A DNA stretch of 62,277 nt from Rhizobium sp. Q54 (GCA_945861895.1 CAMAWF010000012.1:1-62277); one strand, 5' to 3'; positions 1 to 7,090 are shown, numbered from the stretch's first letter. Notes: generated by a model not told the origin, from the sequence alone. Numbers and translations are program-made.

Positions 1-386
1 GCAACGAACATGTCCGGGATGAGCTGGCCGGCGAACCAGGGCATGCTGGTGGCCACGGACAGCATCGCAACCAGCGCCAGCGCCAGCCACGGGCGGCGGC
101 CGAGACCGTGGGCGCGCAAGGTGACGGCGATCAGCCATATGGTGAGTGCTGCCTGCGCCACCACCACCGGCCAGAAATCGAGCGTCATCCCGGCTACGAG
201 AAATACGCCGTAAAGCGCGGAGCGGCCGAGTTCCAGCGTGCCTTCGATCGGCCGCGCCAGATAGCCGCCGGTGTCGGGGTAGATGAAGGGAAAACCGTTC
301 CACAAAGCGGGCGCGAGCAAAGCCAGCCCCATCGCCGCGGCGGCGAGCGGCCAGGCGAAGGCGGGAGAGCGCGAATTTGCCGGCAT
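1..386 (-). CDS. integral membrane protein, N-terminal part (runs off the window)
   Basis: Reading leftward from the ATG at 386 gives 128 uninterrupted codons to the window edge. The product begins MPANSRSPAFAW and has alternating hydrophobic stretches (about residues 10-26, 50-66, 68-80 and 90-105), so it is an inner-membrane protein with several spans. A conserved-looking FIYPDTGGYL segment lies in the first loop. I do not recognise a named family, although proteins of this kind are annotated as hypothetical membrane proteins in Rhizobiales. Its start lies only 42 bp from that of the divergent VWA gene, so the two share a very short promoter region. The 3' end is outside the window. Confidence 0.7.
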   Translation of the reverse strand, partial: MPANSRSPAFAWPLAAAAMGLALLAPALWNGFPFIYPDTGGYLARPIEGTLELGRSALYGVFLVAGMTLDFWPVVVAQAALTIWLIAVTLRAHGLGRRPWLALALVAMLSVATSMPWFAGQLIPDMFV

Positions 387-428
387 GCCGCTTGACGCTT
401 GCACGCTGGCCGTAAAAGGTCACGGACC

Positions 429-1604
429 ATGTTCGTCAGCTTTTTCCAGCAACTCAAATCCGCCGGCGTGCCGGTGACGCTGCGCGAATATCTGACGCTG
501 ATGCAGGCGATGGACGCCGATCTCGCCTCCCGCCGCGTCGAGGACTTTTATTATCTTTCGCGCGCGACGCTGGTGAAGGACGAGCGCAACATCGACAAGT
601 TCGACCGCGTGTTCGGCCATGTCTTTAAGGGTTTGGAAAACCTCGGCGAGGCGGCGGACATGGAAATTCCCGCCGAATGGCTGAAGAAACTGGCGGAGAA
701 ATATCTCACCGAGGAAGAGAAGAAGCAGATCGAGGCCATGGGCGGCCTCGACAAGCTGCTCGAAACTTTGCGCCAGCGCATGAAGGAGCAAAAAGGCCGC
801 CACCAGGGCGGCTCGAAATGGATCGGCACCGCCGGCACGTCTCCCTTTGGCGCCTACGGCTACAACCCGGAAGGCGTGCGCATCGGCCAGGACAAGAACC
901 GCAATTTCCGCGCGGTCAAGGTGTGGGACAAACGCGAGTTCAAGGATTTCGACGACGAGGTCGAGCTTGGCACCCGCAACATCAAGATCGCGCTGCGGCG
1001 GTTGCGCAAATTCGCCCGTACCGGATCGGCCGACGAACTCGATCTCGACGGCACCATCAAGGGCACCGCGCACAAGGGCTATCTCGACATTCACATGCGC
1101 CCGGAGCGGCACAATGCAGTGAAGGTGCTGCTGTTCTTCGACGTCGGCGGCTCGATGGACTGGCACATCCAGGCGACCGAGGAACTGTTCTCCGCCGCGC
1201 GAACCGAGTTCAAGCACATGGAGCATTTCTATTTCCACAACTGCCTGTACGAAAAAGTGTGGAAGCAGAACCGCCGCCGCTTCCAGGAAACCACGCCGAC
1301 CTGGGATGTGATGCACAAATATCCGCACGACTACAAAGTGATTTTCGTCGGCGATGCGTCGATGTCGCCTTATGAGATCAGCGCGCCCGGCGGCTCGGTC
1401 GAGCATCACAACGAGGAGACGGGGGCGGCGTGGCTTGAGCGCGTGGCGCGCACTTATCCGGCTTGCGTGTGGCTCAACCCGGTGCCCGAGCGCGAGTGGG
1501 AGATGACCCATTCGATCAAGCTGGTGCGCCAGCTCATGGCTGAGCGGATGTATCCGCTCACATTGCAGGGGCTCGACCGCGCGATGCGGGAACTGGTGCG
1601 GTGA
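429..1604 (+). CDS. VWA domain (CoxE-type) protein
   Basis: A 391-aa protein of the CoxE-like VWA family, which normally works with a MoxR AAA+ ATPase to remodel or metallate a client. The MIDAS-like motif DVGGSM lies near residue 238 in the C-terminal half, followed by the alpha/beta VWA fold. The first 150 residues are helical and charged. I chose the ATG at 429 because the family starts with MFVSFF; the upstream ATG at 399 adds ten unlikely residues. The matching MoxR gene is about 12 kb away (13839-14687, opposite strand). The last 25 codons are repeated at 2188-2265, beyond the toxin-antitoxin pair. Confidence 0.9.
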   Translation: MFVSFFQQLKSAGVPVTLREYLTLMQAMDADLASRRVEDFYYLSRATLVKDERNIDKFDRVFGHVFKGLENLGEAADMEIPAEWLKKLAEKYLTEEEKKQIEAMGGLDKLLETLRQRMKEQKGRHQGGSKWIGTAGTSPFGAYGYNPEGVRIGQDKNRNFRAVKVWDKREFKDFDDEVELGTRNIKIALRRLRKFARTGSADELDLDGTIKGTAHKGYLDIHMRPERHNAVKVLLFFDVGGSMDWHIQATEELFSAARTEFKHMEHFYFHNCLYEKVWKQNRRRFQETTPTWDVMHKYPHDYKVIFVGDASMSPYEISAPGGSVEHHNEETGAAWLERVARTYPACVWLNPVPEREWEMTHSIKLVRQLMAERMYPLTLQGLDRAMRELVR

Positions 1605-1653
1605 GGCGGTCTAAATACGTGCGCCCGCGCTGCCGATGTGATAAGATTTTGCT

Positions 1654-1881
1654 ATGAGCCCGAAGCGCCAAAACCTGCTTGAACGTGTTTCCGCATTGCC
1701 CGAGGAATTGCTCGGCGAGGTCGAGGAAACTGTCGACGAGATCGTGCGCTGGCACGAAAGCGTCTATCGCCTGAGCGACGACGAGCGCGCGGCAGTACGC
1801 AAAGGCATGGAAGCGGCGCGTCGCGGAGAGTTCGTGTCGGATGCGGAACTGGAGGCGTTTTATCGACGCCATCGGGGATGA
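1654..1881 (+). CDS. putative antitoxin of a ParE/RelE module
   Basis: This 75-aa acidic protein lies directly upstream of, and overlaps by 4 bp, a RelE/ParE-fold toxin gene. It looks like small addiction-module components of Rhizobiales: a helical N-terminus (LLERVSALPEELLGEVEETV) and a C-terminal segment rich in Glu and Arg that ends EAFYRRHRG. There is no obvious HTH, so DNA binding, if any, would be through another fold. The antitoxin call is inferred from position, size and charge, not from a recognised motif. Confidence 0.7.
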   Translation: MSPKRQNLLERVSALPEELLGEVEETVDEIVRWHESVYRLSDDERAAVRKGMEAARRGEFVSDAELEAFYRRHRG

Positions 1882-2165
1882 AGGTTCGGTTCACGCGGCC
1901 GGCTCTGGACGACCTCTCACGCATTCACGCCTACCTTAATAAGGACAGTCCGGCAGCGGCATCGCGCGTCGTTACGCGGCTTATCGATCGCGCATTGGAA
2001 ATTGCGCACGCGCCGTACCAGGGTCGCGAAGTCGACGAACCTAACGCTCGTGTCGTGGTCATGCCGCGGTTTCGCTATTTCATATTCTACGCCATCGAAG
2101 GCGAAGAGATTCATATCAACCATATTCGTCACACCTCGCGACGGCGGCCTTGGGACCTGGAATGA
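1878..2165 (+). CDS. RelE/ParE family toxin
   Basis: A 95-aa protein with the ParE/RelE plan: an N-terminal RFTRPALDDLSRIHAYL helix, a RVVTRLIDRALEIA helix, then the strand block RVVVMPRFRYFIFYAIEGEEI and a C-terminal IRHTSRRRPWDLE. The RYFIFY strand and the final basic HTSRRRPW segment match ParE-type toxins, which poison gyrase or, in RelE forms, the ribosome. The target here is not known. The start ATG overlaps the antitoxin stop (ATGA), typical of translational coupling. The gene is followed at once by a degenerate copy of the VWA gene 3' end. Confidence 0.88.
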   Translation: MKVRFTRPALDDLSRIHAYLNKDSPAAASRVVTRLIDRALEIAHAPYQGREVDEPNARVVVMPRFRYFIFYAIEGEEIHINHIRHTSRRRPWDLE

Positions 2166-2187
2166 GCGAGCGTATGATCATGCGACT

Positions 2188-2265
2188 CGTGGACTCATGG
2201 GCGGGCAGATGTATCCTTTGACATTAGAGGGGCTCGACCGCGCGATGCGGGAGTTGGTAAGATAA
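2188..2265 (+). pseudogene. second copy of the 3' end of the VWA gene
   Basis: These 26 codons, including a stop, read RGLMGGQMYP... and end GLDRAMRELVR, in line with the last 25 residues of the VWA protein (1527-1604). By hand count 59 of 78 bases match, including an unbroken 24-base block; many differences are at third codon positions. No start codon or rest of gene accompanies it. It therefore looks like the end of a diverged VWA homologue left behind, or brought in, with the toxin-antitoxin cassette. Confidence 0.75.
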
Positions 2266-2278
2266 ATTTTGAACGTAT

Positions 2279-2599
2279 TTACGCCGCTTTCTTTCTCGGC
2301 TTGATTGTTTTCAATTTATTGCCGATCTTGCGCCTGCGCTCCATCAAGTCGTGGTCGGTCTGCAGCTGCAAGAAAAATCCATCGCTGACGCCAAAATAGC
2401 GCGCGAGCCGCAAGTCGGTGTCGGCGGTGACGGCGCGCTTGCCGAGCACGATCTCGTTGATGCGCCGTGGCGGCACGCCAACCGCGCGCGCGACCGCGGT
2501 CTGCGACAGCCCCATTGGCTGCAAAAATTCCCTTAGCAGGATTTCGCCAGGCTGCGGGTTCGGCAAAAGTTCAGCCATGGTGGTCGGCGATTTCGACAT
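2279..2599 (-). CDS. higA: HigA family addiction-module antitoxin (XRE HTH)
   Basis: This 106-aa protein has the HigA signature: a PGEILLREFLQPMGLSQTAV entry followed by an XRE HTH (about residues 30-65, AVARAVGVPPRRINEIVLGKR) and then TDLRLARYFGVSDGFFLQLQ. It neutralises HigB and represses the operon. The ATG at 2599 is preceded by AAGGAG seven bases upstream, which favours it over the internal ATG at 2578. The 5' end lies inside the toxin gene, so the toxin is transcribed first, the normal order for higBA. The C-terminus is lysine-rich (KTIKPRKKAA). Confidence 0.92.
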   Translation of the reverse strand: MSKSPTTMAELLPNPQPGEILLREFLQPMGLSQTAVARAVGVPPRRINEIVLGKRAVTADTDLRLARYFGVSDGFFLQLQTDHDLMERRRKIGNKLKTIKPRKKAA

Positions 2600-2855
2600 T
2601 TTCGGCTCCTTCTTTGTCCCAGCGGAAGCAGATGCGCCACTGATCGTTGATACGGATGCTCCATTGTCCCGCGCGATTGCCTTTCAGCGCTTCGAGCCGA
2701 TTGCCGGGCGGGACGCGCAGGTCATCGACTTTCTTCGCAGCGTTGATGAGACGCAGTTTGCGCAACGCTCCGGCTTGAATATCCGGTGGCAGTTTGCGGC
2801 TGCGCAGGCCGGCCCAGATTTTTTCCGTCTCGCCACCGCGGAAACTGACGATCAT
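2571..2855 (-). CDS. higB: HigB-type (RelE fold) toxin
   Basis: The predicted 94-aa toxin starts MIVSFRGGETEKIW and ends with the strand pattern GQWSIRINDQWRICFRW, which is characteristic of HigB/RelE-like mRNA interferases that cut mRNA on the ribosome. It overlaps higA by 29 bp. I chose ATG 2855 over the in-frame TTG at 2861 because the likely -10 box occupies 2861-2866. With that promoter, transcription would begin at about the start codon, so the message may be leaderless. Confidence 0.88.
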   Translation of the reverse strand: MIVSFRGGETEKIWAGLRSRKLPPDIQAGALRKLRLINAAKKVDDLRVPPGNRLEALKGNRAGQWSIRINDQWRICFRWDKEGAENVEIADHHG

Positions 2856-2860
2856 AGTCA

Positions 2861-2889
2861 AATATAACGCATAACGTTATAGGGTTCAA
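2861..2889 (-). promoter_or_regulatory. higBA promoter with embedded palindromic operator
   Basis: On the minus strand a TTGAAC hexamer (2889-2884) and a TATATT hexamer (2866-2861) are separated by exactly 17 bases. The spacer contains the perfect palindrome ATAACGTTAT (2871-2880). A dyad between -35 and -10 fits an autorepression site for HigA. The -10 box ends only a few bases from the higB ATG. Confidence 0.7.
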
Positions 2890-2973
2890 TAGCGCGCGCA
2901 AGGCCAATTTTACGGCGATTTATGTCACATGTGCGCGGAAAGAAAGCGCTCTTCCGAATCAAATTTCTCCCGC

Positions 2974-2979
2974 TATAGT
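2974..2979 (+). promoter_or_regulatory. -10 box of the small transcription unit
   Basis: TATAGT sits about 40 bases before the GTG start at 3016 and about 22 bases before the strong Shine-Dalgarno sequence. No clear -35 hexamer is visible at 17-base spacing. A start site near 2986 would give a transcript of roughly 215 nt ending at the terminator at 3169-3203. Confidence 0.45.
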
Positions 2980-3015
2980 GGTCGTCCCCACCCACAACCG
3001 AAAGGAGGTGATCCA

Positions 3016-3093
3016 GTGTCTCATTGTCTCTCGCCGCGGTCGCCGGCATCCGTGAGCTGGATCCTCGCCTCTGTCGAGGTTCGCGCTGCGTGA
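3016..3093 (+). CDS. 25-aa small protein with an extreme Shine-Dalgarno sequence
   Basis: A GTG-initiated ORF of 25 codons (MSHCLSPRSPASVSWILASV, then EVRAA and TGA). Seven bases upstream is AAAGGAGGTGATCCAG (3001-3016), complementary to essentially the whole 3' tail of 16S rRNA. It is flanked by its own -10 box and an intrinsic terminator, with about 75 nt of GC-rich sequence between stop codon and terminator, so it looks like a monocistronic micro-mRNA or a dual-function small RNA. I know no function. The peptide has one Cys, one His and one Trp and no membrane span. Confidence 0.6.
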   Translation: MSHCLSPRSPASVSWILASVEVRAA

Positions 3094-3168
3094 CGTGACA
3101 CGCCACGGGCCAAACGCTCGCGCGGGCCGATAGCTACGTCTGCGCCGCCGGACCCCGGCCTGACAATG

Positions 3169-3203
3169 GAAGGGCTGCTCGCAAGGGCAGCCCTTCTTTT
3201 TTT
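3169..3203 (+). terminator. intrinsic terminator of the small transcription unit
   Basis: A perfect 10-bp stem GAAGGGCTGC / GCAGCCCTTC with an 8-base loop is followed by seven T residues (3197-3203). Confidence 0.9.
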
Positions 3204-3235
3204 GCGGCTTTTCGTCAGGCGGCCTTGCGCGCGCG

Positions 3236-3264
3236 AAAAAAACCGCCGAGCTTGCACCCGGCGG
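3236..3264 (-). terminator. terminator of the first coiled-coil gene
   Basis: On the minus strand a CCGCCG / CGGCGG hairpin is followed by a run of seven T residues. It lies about 40 bases past the stop of the gene that ends at 3302. Confidence 0.7.
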
Positions 3265-3301
3265 CTTTTCGATTTGGGCAGTTCAAGGCCGATGAGCGGA
3301 T

Positions 3302-4714
3302 TTACGCCGCGTTGGCGGCCAACGGTGCGGGGCCGGCGTCCTGCTCGGCGCTCTGACGTCGCTGCAACGCCATCACCTCGCGCAACAGCCGCGAGATATC
3401 CTTGCGTCCCGATTCCAGCGCGCCTTCGACCACCAGGCGTTCGAGCTGCTCGCGTTTGAGCGCGGCTTTAAGCTCGGCCTTCTCGTTCTCCGCCAGTTGC
3501 CGGCCGGTCTCCGATTGAGATTCGATGATCGCGATGCGGTCGCTCAGGCTCTGGATTTTTTCCTCGGCGCGCGCCAACGCGGTTTCCCGTGTGGTGAGCG
3601 CTTTGGCAAACGTGGTGGAACGTTCGAGCAGGGTCGCGCGCGACTGTTCGAGGTCCTTGATGGCGGATTCCCGGTTGATCCGCGTCACCTCGTGTTCGGC
3701 GAGCTTGCTCTCCATGGCGTTGCGCGCCAGCAAAGCCTCGTTTTGGCGCCGGTCGAGGGTGCGGATTTCCTCGGCCCGTTGCGTCAATTGCTCGCGCGCT
3801 TCGTTGAGCAGCCGGTCGGTCGCCGCCGCCCGCGAATTGAGCGCTTCGAAGCGGGTGCGCTGGCTGTCGAGTTCGCTTTGATGGCGTTCGCCGAAGGCTT
3901 GAATCTCGCCGGTCAGCCGCAAGCGCTCGTTGTCGGCCTCGGTGAAATTCGTCTCCACCTGCCGCAGCCGTGCTTGCGTTGCGGCGAGCGTGTTCTCCGC
4001 TTCGGCCAGCCGGCGTGACAGCCGCGCGGCCTCGCTGATGGTCTTGTCGAGCGAGAGCTGCAACGAGCGCTTCTCGTCGTCGGCGAGCGCAAGCTTTTGC
4101 CGCGTTGCGTTCAGTTCGTTTTCGAGCTGGATGGAGCGCTTGTCGCCGGCGACCAGCCGTTCGTCGAGCCGCAGGTTGGTCTCGTTCAGGCGGTTGCCCT
4201 CGGCGGTGGCCTGCATCAGCCCGCTTTCCAGGTCCGCGATCCGCGTGCGCCGGGCCGCGATATCGAGCGCAAGCTCGGCCCTGGTGTTTTCAAGCGTGCG
4301 TACGGTGTGCTGCGAGGCGGCGAGTTCTTGCCGCAACTGCTGGCATTCGCCTTCGGCGGCTGCGGCCTTCTTTTCCAGGTCGCCGACCACGTTGCGCAGC
4401 TTGCCGTATTCGGTGCGCGTGTTGTTGAGGATAGTTTGCAGACCGATCTTCTCGGTCTTCTCGGCCTCGAATGCGCACAAGGTCTTGGCGACCGGCTCGA
4501 TCAGCTTGCCGATGGTATCCCGGATGGCGTCGAGTTCGTTGATCTTGAAACCGGCATCGATCAGGAGATTACGCAGCGATTCATTGTCGCCCCCCATCTG
4601 CGTACCGATGGCCGTAAACAATTCCTCGTCGATGTCGAGTTCGTTGCTGGGCAGGACGGTCGATTTTTCCGCAATGCCCGACTTGCGGGCAAGAAACCCC
4701 CCGAATTTGCTCAT
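3302..4714 (-). CDS. long coiled-coil protein (paralogue 1)
   Basis: A 470-aa protein that is almost entirely coiled coil from about residue 70 to 445: regular heptads rich in Leu, Glu, Arg and Ala, with almost no Pro or Gly. A non-coiled head (MSKFGGFLARKSGIAEKS...) holds a short conserved NESLRNLLIDAGFKINELD segment, and the tail is Ala/Pro-rich. GAGG lies seven bases before the ATG. It resembles the rod part of SMC-like or intermediate-filament-like bacterial proteins but has no ATPase motifs. Its close paralogue is at 7189-8685 on the same strand; both share TRETALARAEEKIQS and DDEKRSLQLSLDKT-like blocks. Function unknown; a scaffold or filament role is inference only. Confidence 0.88.
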   Translation of the reverse strand: MSKFGGFLARKSGIAEKSTVLPSNELDIDEELFTAIGTQMGGDNESLRNLLIDAGFKINELDAIRDTIGKLIEPVAKTLCAFEAEKTEKIGLQTILNNTRTEYGKLRNVVGDLEKKAAAAEGECQQLRQELAASQHTVRTLENTRAELALDIAARRTRIADLESGLMQATAEGNRLNETNLRLDERLVAGDKRSIQLENELNATRQKLALADDEKRSLQLSLDKTISEAARLSRRLAEAENTLAATQARLRQVETNFTEADNERLRLTGEIQAFGERHQSELDSQRTRFEALNSRAAATDRLLNEAREQLTQRAEEIRTLDRRQNEALLARNAMESKLAEHEVTRINRESAIKDLEQSRATLLERSTTFAKALTTRETALARAEEKIQSLSDRIAIIESQSETGRQLAENEKAELKAALKREQLERLVVEGALESGRKDISRLLREVMALQRRQSAEQDAGPAPLAANAA

Positions 4715-5198
4715 TTTGGATCCTCTATGCGCCGATCCGCCCGGCCGAAGCGACGCCGAATCACCTTGATTACGATCCTAGCGGAAACGGAGTCGCGGTG
4801 GTAACGGCCGCTTGCGCGGCCTGCGTCGATGCCCAAAACACCGCATTTTTCTGTGATTTCTGTGGGCAAACCCGCCGGCTGGGCGGTGCTGTCTCTTGAC
4901 TCGCGGCCGGCCCGTCGTCCCGCACCGGACGTTATTCCTAACTACTGGCTTCGGCGCGGACTTGGCCGCCCGCCGCCGGGGCACGAACTTGGCCGCGCAA
5001 CAGCGGCATTACGCACTGCAACCAAAAAAAATTTTCGCCGGAAATAAAGTTGCGATGTTTGGCGAAACCAATGAAAGCTCAAGCGGAATTCGGTAATTCC
5101 GCTGTGAAGAACTCATGGCCAGCAATGCCGCAGCCTCGACTCGTGCACGGAACTCGGGTCACATATTCGAGGATTGAGTCCCGGGAATGGAGCAGAGG
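4715..5198. other. 484-bp intergenic region without a convincing gene
   Basis: Only short low-quality ORFs occur here. A GGCCGC / GCGGCC hairpin is near 4806-4821 and a 20-base dyad lies at 5083-5102. It separates the start of the coiled-coil gene from the exported-protein gene at 5199. Confidence 0.6.
5083..5102. promoter_or_regulatory. 20-base perfect dyad, possible operator
   Basis: GCGGAATT CGGT AATTCCGC is a perfect 8-bp inverted repeat with a 4-base loop, about 97 bases before the next gene start (5199). There is no T run, so it is unlikely to be a terminator. A binding site for an unknown dimeric regulator is a guess. Confidence 0.4.
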
Positions 5199-5615
5199 AT
5201 GAAAAAATATCTTTCTATATTTGTTGTCGCCTTCGCCGCCTTGGCGCTGATGAGCCAGAGCGCGGATGCGCGGCAGCGCCACCACAAGGTCGACAAGCGC
5301 ATCAAAACCGTCGCTCTCGTCACCGGTGTGGCATCGGGCGTCACCATGCTCGCCATCAACAACTGGCGGTGGAATCGCTGGAGTAATTCAAGCGGCCTCT
5401 CCCGGTTCGGCGCCTGGGGCGTGACAACGATAGGCTGCGCGGTGGTCTCGCCCATGGTGGCGACGATGGTGGTCAAGCGCCCGCTGACGCAGCGCGAAGC
5501 CCATGTCCTGGTCGGCTCCTGCATCGTGCCGGTGGTCGGTGGCTGGCTGGTCAACAGGGCCTATGATCGCCATCCGGAATGGGAGCCGCGCCGCAAACAC
5601 AAACATCGGCACTAA
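5199..5615 (+). CDS. small exported or membrane protein
   Basis: This 138-aa product begins with a clear signal sequence (MKKYLSIFVVAFAALALMSQ, cleavage after SADA). Two further hydrophobic segments (about residues 38-55 and 70-90) and a glycine-rich VGGWLVNRAYD segment follow; the tail is RRKHKHRH, basic and histidine-rich. I chose ATG 5199 because GGAG lies six bases upstream; the ATG at 5187 would only lengthen the n-region. No family recognised. The histidine tail might bind metal, but that is inference. Confidence 0.75.
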   Translation: MKKYLSIFVVAFAALALMSQSADARQRHHKVDKRIKTVALVTGVASGVTMLAINNWRWNRWSNSSGLSRFGAWGVTTIGCAVVSPMVATMVVKRPLTQREAHVLVGSCIVPVVGGWLVNRAYDRHPEWEPRRKHKHRH

Positions 5616-5649
5616 GCTTACCCTCGGAAAACGACCTGAGATTACCGGA

Positions 5650-5695
5650 AACCTCGCGCCGCGCATAAACCGTGCGCGCGAGGTTGATGGTTTTT
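5650..5695 (+). terminator. probable terminator after the exported-protein gene
   Basis: A 10-bp stem AACCTCGCGC / GCGCGAGGTT (5650-5659 and 5676-5685) is followed by GATGGTTTTT. The T tract begins a few bases after the stem, so efficiency is uncertain. Confidence 0.6.
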
Positions 5696-5724
5696 GGCGA
5701 TCGATTGTGTGTTATTTGCGCTTG

Positions 5725-6480
5725 TTATTTGCGCCTTGCGATGAAAATGCCTTCGCTCAGGCGGAAGGTGAACTGACCGGCCGTTTCCTCCGGCACCAGC
5801 ACCGCTTTTACATCCGGCGCCGCTTGAATGAGCATGGCGCGTAGCAGCGCCTGCATGGTGGCGTCGTGGCGGGCCGCCCAACTCGCGAACTCCATGGTTT
5901 TCGACAGTTGCTCCTCCTGTAGAAGCGCAAGGCCGTGCGCCGCCAACGCCGCGCGCCATTCCGCCATCGGCCAGGCGCGCAGATGGCTGGGGTCGCGAAA
6001 GCGCTCGAAGGCATTGACGTAGTCGCCGACGCTGCCCGCGGGTACGACATTGTCCACCAGCGCGAACGTCCCGCCCGGCGACAGCACGCGGCGCACTTCA
6101 TCGAGAAACTTAGCGATACTGTCGAAGTGATGCGGCGCGATGCGGCAGGTGACCAGATCGAAACTCGCATCCTCAAACGGCAGGGCTTCCGCCTTGGCAT
6201 AAGCAGTGCGCACGTTTGAAAGCTGCCGCTTGGCCACTTCGGCGCGCACGAGATCGAGCATTTCCTCGGTGATGTCGGTCGCCCATACGCGCGCTACATG
6301 CGGGGCGAAGGCATAGGCCACATGCCCGGCGCCGGTGGCGACATCGAGCATCCGCCATCCCGGCTGCGGCGCGGTCAGCGCAACCAGCCGTTCGAGACTC
6401 TTGCCCTGCGCGTGCGGTTTGCTGGTCAGGTAACCCTGCGCGGTCTTGCCGAAATTTTCCTGAACGAGGGATTTGGCCAT
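5725..6480 (-). CDS. class I SAM-dependent methyltransferase
   Basis: A 251-aa UbiE/Methyltransf_11-type enzyme. Motif I MLDVATGAGHVAYAFA (about residues 44-59) binds SAM, the acidic end of strand 2 is VWATDITEEML, and the post-I and motif IV region reads EALPFEDASFDLVTCRIAPH. The HHFDSIAKFLDEVRRVLSPGG segment is typical of the UbiE-like group. The substrate cannot be told from the sequence; a small molecule is usual for this group. It is flanked by unrelated small membrane-protein genes and seems monocistronic. Confidence 0.88.
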   Translation of the reverse strand: MAKSLVQENFGKTAQGYLTSKPHAQGKSLERLVALTAPQPGWRMLDVATGAGHVAYAFAPHVARVWATDITEEMLDLVRAEVAKRQLSNVRTAYAKAEALPFEDASFDLVTCRIAPHHFDSIAKFLDEVRRVLSPGGTFALVDNVVPAGSVGDYVNAFERFRDPSHLRAWPMAEWRAALAAHGLALLQEEQLSKTMEFASWAARHDATMQALLRAMLIQAAPDVKAVLVPEETAGQFTFRLSEGIFIARRK

Positions 6481-6597
6481 GACGTGTCCCGTTCGCTTCT
6501 AGATTCTTTGGTTTGCCGCGCAATCTTGCGGCGAACCGGTTTCCACTTCGCCGGATTGCGCTCTCAGGCGCAGAACATACCGGCTCGGATTACAAAG

Positions 6598-6852
6598 TCA
6601 CTGCCGTTCGCGCGGCCCATCGCCGCCATGCATGTCGTCATAGCCGTGGCGGCTGCTGTAAAAGACCAGCGCCATCAGCCCGCAGCCGACGATCAGGGAA
6701 AAAACGATCCCGCCGCCCATCGCCCAATAGGCGAAGGCCGGCAGCGGCGGGCCTTCCAGCGATGTCCAGACATAGACCGCGAACCAAAGCGATGCCGCGA
6801 GCAAGGCCAGAAGCGGCACGACCGCCATGAGTTTGCGCATGACATCAATCAT
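6598..6852 (-). CDS. small two-span membrane protein
   Basis: The reading frame is open further upstream, but that part lies in the dispersed repeat at 6916-7090, so the real start is probably ATG 6852 or ATG 6840. The 84-aa product has two hydrophobic segments (about residues 8-27 and 40-63) and a short polar tail SSRHGYDDMHGGDGPRERQ. A 12-bp tandem duplication at the start gives IDVMIDVM, with both ATGs in the same context. No Shine-Dalgarno sequence is evident. Function unknown. Confidence 0.6.
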   Translation of the reverse strand: MIDVMRKLMAVVPLLALLAASLWFAVYVWTSLEGPPLPAFAYWAMGGGIVFSLIVGCGLMALVFYSSRHGYDDMHGGDGPRERQ

Positions 6853-6915
6853 GACATCAATATAGCTGGCGCTCGATGCCGATGCACTGGCGGCGATGCG
6901 CGCAACGCGGGTTAC

Positions 6916-7090
6916 AGCATGATCCCGAAAAGTGGGAACCGGTTTCCCGCCGGAGCCTGTGCGCGGGCCGGCCAAAGGCCGGACCCGAGTGCGAAGCCCG
7001 CTTCGGCGGGCGAAGGAAGGTCGGAAAAGATCATGCTCAAACAAAAAGATAGAGCCATGCCATGATTCAATTGGAGCGGATCAGACTCTA
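6916..7090. repeat. dispersed palindromic repeat, family A, with internal insertion
   Basis: It begins AGCATGATCCCGAAAAGTGG and closes with AAAAGATCATGCTCAAA, then continues with a degenerate TTCAATTGGAGCGGATCAGA tail. The copy at 41893-41990 has the same two arms and tail. In this copy about 70 bases separate the arms; they contain the family B core GGGCCGGCCAAAGGCCGGAC (6965-6986). It fills most of the gap 6853-7188. Confidence 0.85.

Noticed and set aside
420-1511. A 363-codon minus-strand frame opposite the VWA gene
   Set aside because: The VWA gene has the MIDAS motif and conserved sequence; the antisense frame is low-complexity.
3001-3016. A possible 16S rRNA fragment (AAAGGAGGTGATCCAG)
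   Set aside because: It is the complement of the 16S 3' tail only, continues as unrelated sequence on both sides, and sits at perfect Shine-Dalgarno distance from a GTG ORF.
4829-5096. Small plus-strand ORFs in the 4715-5198 gap
   Set aside because: No Shine-Dalgarno sequence, composition like antisense noise, two overlapping frames equally open.
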